From positions 1-20,322 of the forward strand of contig CAVEJT010000016.1 in NCBI GenBank assembly GCA_963616135.1: DNA of 20,322 nt, in the 5' to 3' direction. Below the pieces are notes generated by a model, which did no database searches, was not told where the DNA came from, and saw only the letters and a list, made by a program, of their open reading frames with translations. Origin of the DNA: UMGS1613 sp963616135. GTDB lineage: Bacteria; Bacillota_I; Bacilli_A; RF39; UBA660. Below are positions 9,027 through 15,513 of the stretch, piece by piece. A program made the translations under genes and the position numbers. Every line of letters starts with the position of its first letter. The first letter of the stretch is position 1.

Positions 9027-10465
9027 TTATCTGTCAATATTCTAGCCATTTTTACACCAGCACATGATGCCATCATAAGACCTGTTGTAAGTCCTCCACC
9101 ATCACCTATTGAATATAAGCCTTTAACACTTGTCATAAAATGTTTATCAAGTACTACCTCATTACTATAAAATTTGATTTCTGGACCATATAACAAATTA
9201 TCAGGATGAGCAAAACCTTCTACTACTTTATCTACATCCTTTATAAATTGTAATATATCTGTCATTGTTCTATAGCCTAATCCATATGTTAAATCTCCTG
9301 GTACTGCACCTTTTAATGTTGGTTGTACTGAGTTGTTTTTTAAATCATCTTCCCATGTTCTTCTTCCTCTATATATATCCCCTAATCTTTGAACCATTAT
9401 AGAATTTCCACCTAATCTATTTAGATTTTGTGCGACATTTTCTCCATATTCAATTGGTTTATCAAAAGGATATGTAAAATGGTGAGATACTAATATAGCT
9501 AAATTTGTATTAGTACTTTTTTTATTTTTATACGAATGTCCATTTACAAGTGTTAATCCATTATCATATACCTCAGCTGATACAAAACCACTTGGATTTT
9601 GACAAAAAGTTCTAACTTTATCTCCATAAGGGAATGGTCTACCAATAAACTTTCCTTCATACATATATTCATTTATTTTTGACATGATTTTATCTGGCAA
9701 CTCATAACGAACACCAATATCTACACTACCTATTTTAGTTTTTATGTCGTGCTCCTTGCAAATATCACTAAGCCATGATGCACCTTTTCTACCTACTGCA
9801 AGAACAACTTTATCTGAATATATTTCTTCATTTTTATCTTCTTTTATTTTATGTATTTTTACACCTTTAACTTGATTATTTTCTATTATTAAATTTTTTA
9901 CCTCTGTTTCAAACATCATATTTATATTATGATCTAACAAATATTTTTCTATTTTTCCATATAATATATGTGCTTTTTCTGTACCTAAATGTCTTATTGG
10001 ATACGATATTAAATTTAGATTTTGTTTACTTGCTTTATCTTGTAGTTTTTTTATTTCATCCATATGATCTATTCCATGTAATTTAGGATCTGCTCCAAAA
10101 CTTAAATAAACATTATCTGTATATGTTAATAAATCATATATTTCTTTTTCAGTCATATATTCTTTAAAATAGCCACCATCATTACCACCTAAATAAATAC
10201 TACCATCCTTATCTCTAGATGATAAATGATATGAATTTAATTTACCATCAGAAAAAGCACCTGCTCCTGAAAAACCACATGTTATGTTACAATAAGGTTT
10301 ACAATTTAAACATTTTCCTGCTTTTTCCATAGGACAAACCCTTTTTTCTACACTTTTGCCCTGATCTATTAATAAAATGTTTTCATAGTTATTAAGTTTT
10401 ATTAACTCATAAGCTAGGAATGCTGCACTTGGACCCATTCCAACAACTATTAAATCATACTTCAT
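9017..10465 (-). CDS. COG2509-type FAD-dependent oxidoreductase
   Basis: 482 residues. The N-terminal dinucleotide-binding motif VVGMGPSAA (7-15) is followed by a GSG-type acidic strand end (LLIDQG, 31-36). A Cys cluster (C44, C52, C55, C59, C63) leads straight into CGFSGAGAFSDGKLN. The C-terminus has GLYSIGDGGGLTTGLMMASC, the second FAD contact with the GDG motif. This pattern matches the COG2509 'uncharacterised FAD-dependent dehydrogenase' group. The substrate is unknown, and whether the Cys cluster binds metal or a cluster is inference. It is a single-gene unit with its own promoter (10490-10518) and terminator. The ATG at 10465 follows AGTGATAAT. Fold assignment is firm, function is open. 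Confidence 0.9.
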   Translation of the reverse strand: MKYDLIVVGMGPSAAFLAYELIKLNNYENILLIDQGKSVEKRVCPMEKAGKCLNCKPYCNITCGFSGAGAFSDGKLNSYHLSSRDKDGSIYLGGNDGGYFKEYMTEKEIYDLLTYTDNVYLSFGADPKLHGIDHMDEIKKLQDKASKQNLNLISYPIRHLGTEKAHILYGKIEKYLLDHNINMMFETEVKNLIIENNQVKGVKIHKIKEDKNEEIYSDKVVLAVGRKGASWLSDICKEHDIKTKIGSVDIGVRYELPDKIMSKINEYMYEGKFIGRPFPYGDKVRTFCQNPSGFVSAEVYDNGLTLVNGHSYKNKKSTNTNLAILVSHHFTYPFDKPIEYGENVAQNLNRLGGNSIMVQRLGDIYRGRRTWEDDLKNNSVQPTLKGAVPGDLTYGLGYRTMTDILQFIKDVDKVVEGFAHPDNLLYGPEIKFYSNEVVLDKHFMTSVKGLYSIGDGGGLTTGLMMASCAGVKMARILTDKNK

Positions 10466-10489
10466 ATTATCACTACTTTCTACACTATA

Positions 10490-10518
10490 ATTGTACTATA
10501 CTAGCTACAAAAATACAA
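10490..10518 (-). promoter_or_regulatory. Promoter of the FAD oxidoreductase gene
   Basis: Minus-strand TTGTAT (10513-10518), 17-nt spacer and TACAAT (10490-10495), directly after the U-tract of the upstream terminator. The -10 box is good and the -35 box is weak. A TATAGT overlapping on the upstream side is an alternative -10. Confidence 0.5.
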
Positions 10519-10545
10519 CAAAAAAAGATATAATTTTATATCTTT
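10519..10545 (-). terminator. Rho-independent terminator of the PBECR4-like gene
   Basis: Stem of 8-9 bp (10538-10545 with 10524-10531), 4-6 nt loop and a seven-U tract. It lies about 90 nt after the stop codon. The 3' untranslated stretch in between is plain A/T-rich sequence with no other structure I can support. Confidence 0.7.
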
Positions 10546-10634
10546 CAGAATGTTCAAAGTAAATGTTCTTTTCTTTTTAAAAAACTGTTGCATAATTAAT
10601 TTTTTTAATGAATGTAAAAATTTTATTTATAATA

Positions 10635-11231
10635 TTATACATATATAGAATTGATTAAATCATTAAAAAATTCTTTTGGAATTGCAGTTATTTTATCCAT
10701 ATAACTAGCTTTTCTAAATTCTACTAATTGATTAGTTCGATGACTAGCCATCCAACTATTAGGTACGCAGCTTAAATATTTATCATAAGTAGTATCTATT
10801 TTTAAACCTAAAAGACAAAATATATCATATTGATAAGTTTTTGTTAATGCAAAGTCTCCATTATAATTACTATATGGATTTGATTTACTTTGATTTTTAA
10901 AATTATACAAGGACGTGTTTTCACCTTTTAATAAATCCAAAATTTTTGTAAATGTTTTAACTCTTAATTCTAGCAAATTTTTTCTTTTGAATTGATTTTC
11001 AATAACATTTTGAAATTTATCAGGATTTTTTTTAATATATTTATATCTTTTGTCCTTTGAAATAATATTTTTAGGGAAAAACTGATCTAAATTCATTTTG
11101 TGCAAACCTAACAAATGATAGAATTTATCATTTGTAAATTTCAAAATAATTTTTTTATTTTGTCCCATTTCAATAAAAAAAACGTATTTTTTTAATTGTT
11201 CAAATGTTTCAATGATTTCATTTATATTCAT
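10635..11231 (-). CDS. PBECR4-domain-like putative nuclease, toxin-like
   Basis: 198 residues. From memory the sequence resembles the PBECR4 family, nucleases grouped by comparative genomics with Barnase, EndoU, colicin E5/D and RelE folds and found in phage, polymorphic-toxin and toxin-antitoxin settings. The features behind this are the early KIILKFTNDKFYHLLGLHK (27-45, His 39 and His 44), a long basic middle, DIFCLLGLKID (136-146) and SWMASHRTNQL (159-169) with His 164. Catalytic residues cannot be assigned by eye. The frame is open upstream through a highly structured leader. I start at the ATG at 11231 because GGAGGT lies 5 nt before it and the upstream sequence folds as RNA. The gene follows the candidate ncRNA and hairpin directly. 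It lies in an accessory gap between ftsX and a housekeeping-like oxidoreductase. The domain call is moderate, the toxin role is inference. Confidence 0.6.
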   Translation of the reverse strand: MNINEIIETFEQLKKYVFFIEMGQNKKIILKFTNDKFYHLLGLHKMNLDQFFPKNIISKDKRYKYIKKNPDKFQNVIENQFKRKNLLELRVKTFTKILDLLKGENTSLYNFKNQSKSNPYSNYNGDFALTKTYQYDIFCLLGLKIDTTYDKYLSCVPNSWMASHRTNQLVEFRKASYMDKITAIPKEFFNDLINSIYV

Positions 11232-11250
11232 AAATACCTCCATAAATAAG

Positions 11251-11284
11251 AAAAGAGAACTATCATTATGATAAGTTCCCTTTT
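11251..11284 (-). terminator. Terminator-like hairpin between the structured RNA and the PBECR4-like gene
   Basis: Stem 11275-11284 with 11251-11260 (10 bp, one G-U), then UAUC/GAUA across a one-base bulge, with loop AUAAU. The 3' arm is U-rich (CUCUUUUCUUAUUU), and the GGAGG ribosome site follows after 12 nt. It could terminate most transcripts and let some reach the gene. Its 5' arm shares two bases (11283-11284) with the closing helix of the upstream RNA. The U-run is interrupted by C, so termination strength is uncertain. Confidence 0.5.
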
Positions 11285-11421
11285 GGTAGAAGCCTAATTT
11301 TGTATTAGGCAAACAACCTTCCATTTTGTGTATCATAACTTTCATTATGACCGCCGAAGCTAGGCTAGGACTACCAACTCCCAATAAAAGTATATCATAA
11401 AAACATACTTTTATTAATTAA

Positions 11422-11450
11422 ATTATAACACAAATTTCACAAAATGTGTA
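11422..11450 (-). promoter_or_regulatory. Second candidate promoter and dyad upstream of the structured RNA
   Basis: Minus-strand TACACA (11445-11450), 17 nt and TATAAT (11422-11427). The segment between also holds an inverted repeat, ACACA/TGTGT (12-nt gap), that could be an operator or a small hairpin. The predicted start would be at about 11415, exactly at the base of the 11-bp hairpin. It is weaker than the promoter at 11470-11498. Confidence 0.4.
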
Positions 11451-11469
11451 AATAAATTTAATGAAACTT

Positions 11470-11498
11470 ATTATATTCTATTTTTTTCGGTTTGTCAA
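11470..11498 (-). promoter_or_regulatory. Perfect consensus sigma-A promoter upstream of the structured RNA
   Basis: TTGACA (11493-11498), a 17-nt spacer and TATAAT (11470-11475): all twelve consensus bases and the optimal spacing. No other promoter in the window is this good. A start near 11463 gives about 230 nt of untranslated RNA before the PBECR4-like gene, as expected for a strongly made RNA rather than a poorly expressed mRNA. Confidence 0.8.
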
Positions 11499-11547
11499 AT
11501 TTTAACCCCTTTAATTCTTATATATTTATTTGACTAAATACTATATT

Positions 11548-11697
11548 TTAAATATATAAATGTAATTTTTCTCTATTAAAATTATACCAAACATTCATTC
11601 GTAATTCAAGAACATTTTGAATTTTTAATAAATTTCTTTTAATATTTCTTACATTAATGCCGATTATATTAGCTATTTCGTTTTGTGTTATTTTATT
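11548..11697 (-). pseudogene. Remnant of a helix-turn-helix protein
   Basis: A 49-codon open frame between in-frame stops, with no usable start codon or ribosome site. Its first half reads as a helix-turn-helix: ITQNEIANIIGINVRNIKRN, followed by LLKIQNVLELRMN and a short tail ending LHLYI. It looks like the C-terminal or middle part of a regulator or winged-helix module whose 5' part is gone; the ftsX terminator starts only a few bases upstream. The parent family cannot be named. It marks this intergenic region as a site of past insertion and decay. Confidence 0.45.
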
Positions 11698-11702
11698 TTA
11701 AA

Positions 11703-11741
11703 AACAAAAAATTGGTACGTTCATTTTAAACATACCAATTT
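11703..11741 (-). terminator. Rho-independent terminator of the prfB-yitT-ftsE-ftsX operon
   Basis: Thirteen-base-pair stem with one U-G pair (11729-11741 with 11709-11721), 7-nt loop UUUAAAA-like, then UUUUUUGUUUU. It begins 22 nt after the ftsX stop. Confidence 0.85.
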
Positions 11742-11763
11742 GTCAACAATCTGAAATATAAAA

Positions 11764-12669
11764 CTATATCTTTAAATATTTTCTAACTGCTTTAGCACTT
11801 CCAAACATACCTACTATCATACCGATTGCTAAAAGTACAAGTGATATTAAATATATAAATGGATTTGGATTTATCAATTTAATAAATTGTGTGAATAACT
11901 GTCCACCAAAATGATCGTACAAAGCAGTATATCCATATAAGGTAACAATTATTGGTATTACTGAACCAAGTACACCTAATAATAATCCTTCAAATATAAA
12001 TGGTATTTTAATATTAATGTTACTAGCACCTACAAGTCTCATAATCTCTATTTCTCTTTTTCTTGACATTATTGTTATTTTAATTGTATTAGTGATTAAG
12101 AATGCTGTTACTATTATAAGAGCTACTACAATTACTACAGAACCTTTTCTTACCATATCAAATGCAGCCACAAGTTGCTCTACCATACCTTCTCCATATT
12201 TTACAACTGCTATATGATCTATATCTTTTAACTCATCAGCAGTCTTTTTTATTAGATTAATATCAGTTACTTTAATTTGGTATGTATCCTGAATTGGACT
12301 TTCTTCTCTAGTCCATCCTTCCATTACTCCCTTTAGTACATCTGATGATTTCATCATTTCATCTGTTATATCCATTTTATCTCTATATGTTACATTTTCT
12401 TTTTCTACATTATCAAGCATTAATATTTGATCATAAACTTGATTTTTTTCTTCTTCTGTTATATCTACATCAAGAAATGCTACTATTGTTACATCCTTTT
12501 CTACTATTTCAGTAAAATTATTTACATTTAAGAACAAGACAAACGATACAGCAACTACTATAAGTGTTATTGTTATACAAGAAATAGAAGCTAAAGATAA
12601 CGAGAAATTTCTAAAAACACTTTTAAATGAATCTCTAATATTTCTACCAAGTATTCTAAATGCCTTCAT
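11764..12669 (-). CDS. ftsX: Cell division ABC transporter permease FtsX
   Basis: 301 residues. Membrane segments are near 27-48, 176-198, 222-245 and 271-293. A large extracellular domain (about 50-170) lies between the first and second segments, the FtsX layout. SRKREIEIMRLVGAS (202-216) is the conserved cytoplasmic coupling stretch after the second helix. In Gram-positive bacteria FtsEX does not move a solute. It passes ATPase-driven conformational changes to peptidoglycan hydrolases such as CwlO or PcsB. No hydrolase gene is in the window. The start lies 14 nt inside ftsE with AAGGAG 8 nt upstream, so translation is coupled. It is the last gene of its operon. Confidence 0.96.
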   Translation of the reverse strand: MKAFRILGRNIRDSFKSVFRNFSLSLASISCITITLIVVAVSFVLFLNVNNFTEIVEKDVTIVAFLDVDITEEEKNQVYDQILMLDNVEKENVTYRDKMDITDEMMKSSDVLKGVMEGWTREESPIQDTYQIKVTDINLIKKTADELKDIDHIAVVKYGEGMVEQLVAAFDMVRKGSVVIVVALIIVTAFLITNTIKITIMSRKREIEIMRLVGASNINIKIPFIFEGLLLGVLGSVIPIIVTLYGYTALYDHFGGQLFTQFIKLINPNPFIYLISLVLLAIGMIVGMFGSAKAVRKYLKI

Positions 12670-13351
12670 TTTTATATTCTCCTTCCTTATAATCTTTAAC
12701 TATTCTACCAGAATCCAATAGAACTGTTCTTTTCTTTAATTTATTAACTATATCTATATCATGTGTAACCATTATTATAGTAGTTCCAAGTTCATTAATT
12801 GCCTCTAAAACTTCCATTATCTCTAAACTAGTTTTTGGGTCTAGATTTCCTGTAGGTTCATCACATATTAATATTTTAGGACCATTTACTATAGCCCTTG
12901 CAATTGCAACTCTTTGTTGTTCTCCACCAGACAAATGATTTGGATATTGTTTAGCTTTACTTTTTAAACCTACTAAATCTAAAACCTTCATAACTTTCGC
13001 ATGTATTTCATCTTTAGGAAGTCCTAATACTTCAAGAGCAAATGCTACATTTTCATATGCAGTTGAGTTAGGCAATAAGTGGTAATCTTGGAACACCACT
13101 CCTATTTTTCTTCTTAATTTATAGACTTTTCTATTTTTTATTTTACCAACATCAAGTCCACCAACAAGTATTTTTCCACTAGTTGGTTTTTCTTCTCTAT
13201 AAAGCATTTTAATTAATGTACTTTTACCACATCCAGTAGAACCTATAACAAATACAAATTCTCCTTTTTTAATATTTAAATTCATATCATATATTGCAGT
13301 TGTACCTGTTTTATATGTCTTTTTTACATTTCTTATTCTTATTAAATCCAT
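12656..13351 (-). CDS. ftsE: Cell division ATP-binding protein FtsE
   Basis: 231-residue ABC ATPase, the cytoplasmic partner of FtsX. Complete set of motifs: Walker A GSTGCGKST (37-45), Q-loop VVFQDYHLLPN (85-95), signature LSGGEQQRVAIARA (140-153), Walker B ILICDEPTGNLD (160-171) and H-loop MVTHD (His 197). The LLP after the Q-loop is usual for FtsE. The ATG at 13351 is preceded by AGGTGAT, and the gene begins 8 nt after the yitT stop. It overlaps ftsX by 14 nt. Confidence 0.97.
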   Translation of the reverse strand: MDLIRIRNVKKTYKTGTTAIYDMNLNIKKGEFVFVIGSTGCGKSTLIKMLYREEKPTSGKILVGGLDVGKIKNRKVYKLRRKIGVVFQDYHLLPNSTAYENVAFALEVLGLPKDEIHAKVMKVLDLVGLKSKAKQYPNHLSGGEQQRVAIARAIVNGPKILICDEPTGNLDPKTSLEIMEVLEAINELGTTIIMVTHDIDIVNKLKKRTVLLDSGRIVKDYKEGEYKNEGI

Positions 13352-13359
13352 ACTATCAC

Positions 13360-14253
13360 CTATTCTATTCCTTCTGATTGATAAACATCATTTATGAGTA
13401 TAATTGCGTCTTTATCAATTAAAAGTATTCCTTCCTTTGCAAGAAAATATTCTTTTGTTGGTATTGCACACATTATGACTTTTTTTCTGTCACCTGTGTA
13501 CCCTCCTCGACCTTCTAACACTGTAACACCCCTGCCTAAACTATTTATTAAAAATTTCTTTATCTCTGTTTCATGTTCAGTAATTATTAAAAATGATTTT
13601 GAATTAGAAAGTCCTAATAAAAGTTTATCATTTAACATACTAATTATATAAACAACAATTAGTGAGTACATAACATTTTCCCAAGCATATAAAGTTCCTG
13701 TTATAAAAAAGCCTGAACTAAGTATTATTATAACATTAAATATTTTAATTGCTTTCCCAATAGATATTTTCATATATTTCGACATTATTTGACATATAAT
13801 ATCACTTCCACCTGTTGAAAACCCATATTTAAATGTAAGACCAGAACCTATCCCATGTAATAAAGCTCCAAATACAGTAATTAACAACATATTATCTACA
13901 TCAAACTGAATAATATTTGCCATGTTTCTTGTAAGATATACAAATATTGGATATAGAATTGAACCTATTACTGAATATTTTGTAACCTCTCTACCTAAAA
14001 ACATAAAACTTATTATAAGCAGTATTATATAACTTATTAAAATAAATATAGAAGAAGGTATACCTGTTATATTTCTAACAACAATAGATATACCTGATAT
14101 TCCACCTGTTACTATGTTATTAGGAGCAAAAAATACATTGAATGCGAAAGCTATAAGAAAACATCCTATTATTAAGAAAAAATATCTAGTTATTCTTCCT
14201 TTTTTATCTAACATTTGTAATATATTATTTTCTTTTTTCTTCTTAAAAAACAT
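13360..14253 (-). CDS. YitT family membrane protein (DUF161 plus DUF2179)
   Basis: 297 residues. After a Lys-rich start (MFFKKKKENN) come about six hydrophobic segments up to residue ~210. They include the family-typical FNVFFAPNNIVTGGISGISIV (38-58), and a second copy of the pattern, LTFKYGFSTGGSDI, at about 138-151. The soluble C-terminal DUF2179 part holds LGRGVTVLEGRGGYTG and KKVIMCAIPTKE. YitT/YqfU/YvjA proteins are common multicopy Bacillota membrane proteins whose transported substrate is not established. The start is one base after the prfB stop, and its ribosome site (GGAG) lies in the last prfB codons. Cotranscribed with ftsE-ftsX; no functional link is evident. Confidence 0.92.
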   Translation of the reverse strand: MFFKKKKENNILQMLDKKGRITRYFFLIIGCFLIAFAFNVFFAPNNIVTGGISGISIVVRNITGIPSSIFILISYIILLIISFMFLGREVTKYSVIGSILYPIFVYLTRNMANIIQFDVDNMLLITVFGALLHGIGSGLTFKYGFSTGGSDIICQIMSKYMKISIGKAIKIFNVIIILSSGFFITGTLYAWENVMYSLIVVYIISMLNDKLLLGLSNSKSFLIITEHETEIKKFLINSLGRGVTVLEGRGGYTGDRKKVIMCAIPTKEYFLAKEGILLIDKDAIILINDVYQSEGIE

Positions 14254-14254
14254 C

Positions 14255-15359
14255 CTACTTCACTCCTAATTTTAAATTATCATATATAAACTTTTCTAAA
14301 TCTCCATCAAGTACTTTATCAACATTAGCGTTCTCAGTATTCGTTCTATGATCTTTTACAAGAGTATAAGGACACATCGTATATGTTCTTATCTGAGATC
14401 CAAAATTAATCTCACTATTATCACCTTTAATACTCTTTAATTCTTTCTCTCTTCTTTCTACTTCTAATTGATATAACTTATTTTTAAGTACTGACATACA
14501 TGTTTCTTTATTTCTTATCTGGCTTCTTTCATTTTGACAAGTTACAACTATTTTAGATGGAAAATGAGTAATTCTAACTGCACTTGGTGTTGTATTTACT
14601 CCTTGCCCACCATGTCCTGATGCACAATATGTATCTACTCTTATATCAGATTCTTTTATTTCAATATCTACATCTGTTTCATTATATAATGGTGTTACAT
14701 CTATAGATGCGAATGATGTATGTCTTCTTTTATTTGAATCAAATGGACTAATTCTAATTAATCTATGAACACCTTTTTCATTTTTTAAATATCCATAACT
14801 ATTTTCGCCATGTACAATAAAAGATACACTCTTAATACCAGCCTCATCACCATACTGCAAATCCAAAAGTTCTTGTTTTTTATTATTTTTTTCACACCAT
14901 CTGGTATACATTCTATATAACATACTAGCCCAATCACAACTCTCAGTTCCACCAGCACCCGGATGTATATCTATAATACAATCACATGAATCATATGGAC
15001 CATTTAATAATAATTCTAATTCTATATTTTCCAAATCATTTTCTAATCTTGGTATATCTTTTTCTATTAATACTTTCATGTCTTCATCTGATTCAGTTTT
15101 TAATAAATTTATTACTTCTAAATTAGATTCAATATTTATTTTTAAATCTTCTAATTCTTTTATTTTATTTTTTAATGAATTTAATTCATTTACTATTTTT
15201 GAACTATTATCTTTATCAAGCCAAAATGAAGAGTCATTCATAATGTTCTCTAATTCTTGTATTCTTTTTTTCTTATTGTCAGGGTCAAAGTGACCTCCAT
15301 AAATCATTTGCTTTATTATTTAGTTTTGTATATACGCTAAGTATTTCATTTAGTTCCAT
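14255..15359 (-). CDS. prfB: Peptide chain release factor 2, with programmed +1 frameshift
   Basis: RF2 ends translation at UGA and UAA. The gene is in two frames. ATG at 15359 (GGTGATGGT just before it) opens 24 codons, MELNEILSVYTKLNNKANDL then WRSL, which stop at TGA 15285-15287. Skipping the T gives DPDNKKKRIQELE and 343 further residues, 367 in all (E. coli RF2 has 365). The anticodon-like SPF tripeptide is at 204-206 and the catalytic GGQ at 250-252, nearly the E. coli positions. An apparent ATG at 15307 in the second frame would make a protein without its N-terminus and is not the start. Expression should be autoregulated: low RF2 slows UGA decoding and raises frameshifting. First gene of prfB-yitT-ftsE-ftsX. 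Confidence 0.97.
15284..15299 (-). promoter_or_regulatory. prfB +1 programmed frameshift site
   Basis: The slippery CTT-TGA-C (15284-15290) is preceded, 3 nt upstream, by the internal Shine-Dalgarno-like GGAGG (15294-15298). These are the two elements of the known RF2 frameshift signal. The stop is followed by CCTG, consistent with the C after UGA that weakens termination. Confidence 0.95.
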
Positions 15360-15374
15360 ACCATCACCATAAAC

Positions 15375-15403
15375 ATTTTATCACATTTATATATTTTTTT
15401 AAA
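15375..15403 (-). promoter_or_regulatory. Candidate prfB promoter with extended -10
   Basis: TTTAAA (15398-15403), 17 nt and TAAAAT (15375-15380), with TG one base before the -10 box. The -35 box is poor. The leader would be only about 10 nt long, barely enough for the GGTGATGGT ribosome site. Confidence 0.4.
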
Positions 15404-15491
15404 GCCTATCAAGAAAAAAACTAAAGTTTATTTGCTTTAAATTATCTGCATTTTCACATTTTTATAATAACTTTTTTATTATTTTCCACAC

Positions 15492-15513
15492 AAAAAGGAG
15501 AATTCTATTCTCC
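15492..15513 (-). terminator. Rho-independent terminator of pheS-pheT
   Basis: GGAGAAT / ATTCTCC stem of 7 bp (15507-15513 with 15497-15503) with a 3-nt loop and five U residues. It starts inside the last pheT codons and contains the TAG stop. Confidence 0.75.

Larger units (their letters stand above)
11251..11463 (-). ncRNA. Candidate structured RNA (RNA antitoxin-like or cis-acting leader), unknown family
   Basis: Predicted transcript of about 210 nt from a perfect consensus promoter to the hairpin before the PBECR4-like gene. Helices seen on the minus strand, 5' to 3': an 11-bp perfect hairpin (11405-11415 with 11383-11393); a 7-bp closing helix UUGGUAG/CUACCAA (11371-11377 with 11283-11289). 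That helix encloses three arms. Arm A is GC-only, CC-UA-GCC / GGCGG with loop UAGCUUC (11351-11369). Arm B is UCAUAA/UUAUGA (11345-11350 with 11333-11338). Arm C is GCCUAAU/AUUAGGC (11304-11310 with 11292-11298). The GC-rich patch at 11351-11380 stands out in a DNA this poor in G+C. TTATGATAYAC occurs twice, 62 nt apart, each followed by similar G-rich and CCTA segments, so an imperfect repeat is possible. I match it to no known riboswitch, T-box or antitoxin family. Confidence 0.5.

Noticed and set aside
11232..11384. N-terminal extension of the PBECR4-like protein (TTG start near 11384, 51 more codons)
   Set aside because: The frame is open, but the stretch folds as a multibranched RNA and a terminator-like hairpin, and GGAGG sits right before the ATG at 11231. 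The extension would start inside the structured leader without a ribosome site.
11383..11415. The 11-bp hairpin as a terminator
   Set aside because: It is followed by GGGAG on the minus strand and by mixed A/T on the plus strand, with no U-tract on either.
14255..15307. prfB starting at the ATG at 15307
   Set aside because: This ATG is in the second frame only. The real start is 15359, with a +1 frameshift at CTT-TGA-C.
15400..15440. Second terminator upstream of prfB (TAAAG/CTTTA followed by seven T)
   Set aside because: The stem has only five A/T-rich pairs with an 8-nt loop, and a stronger pheT terminator lies just before it.
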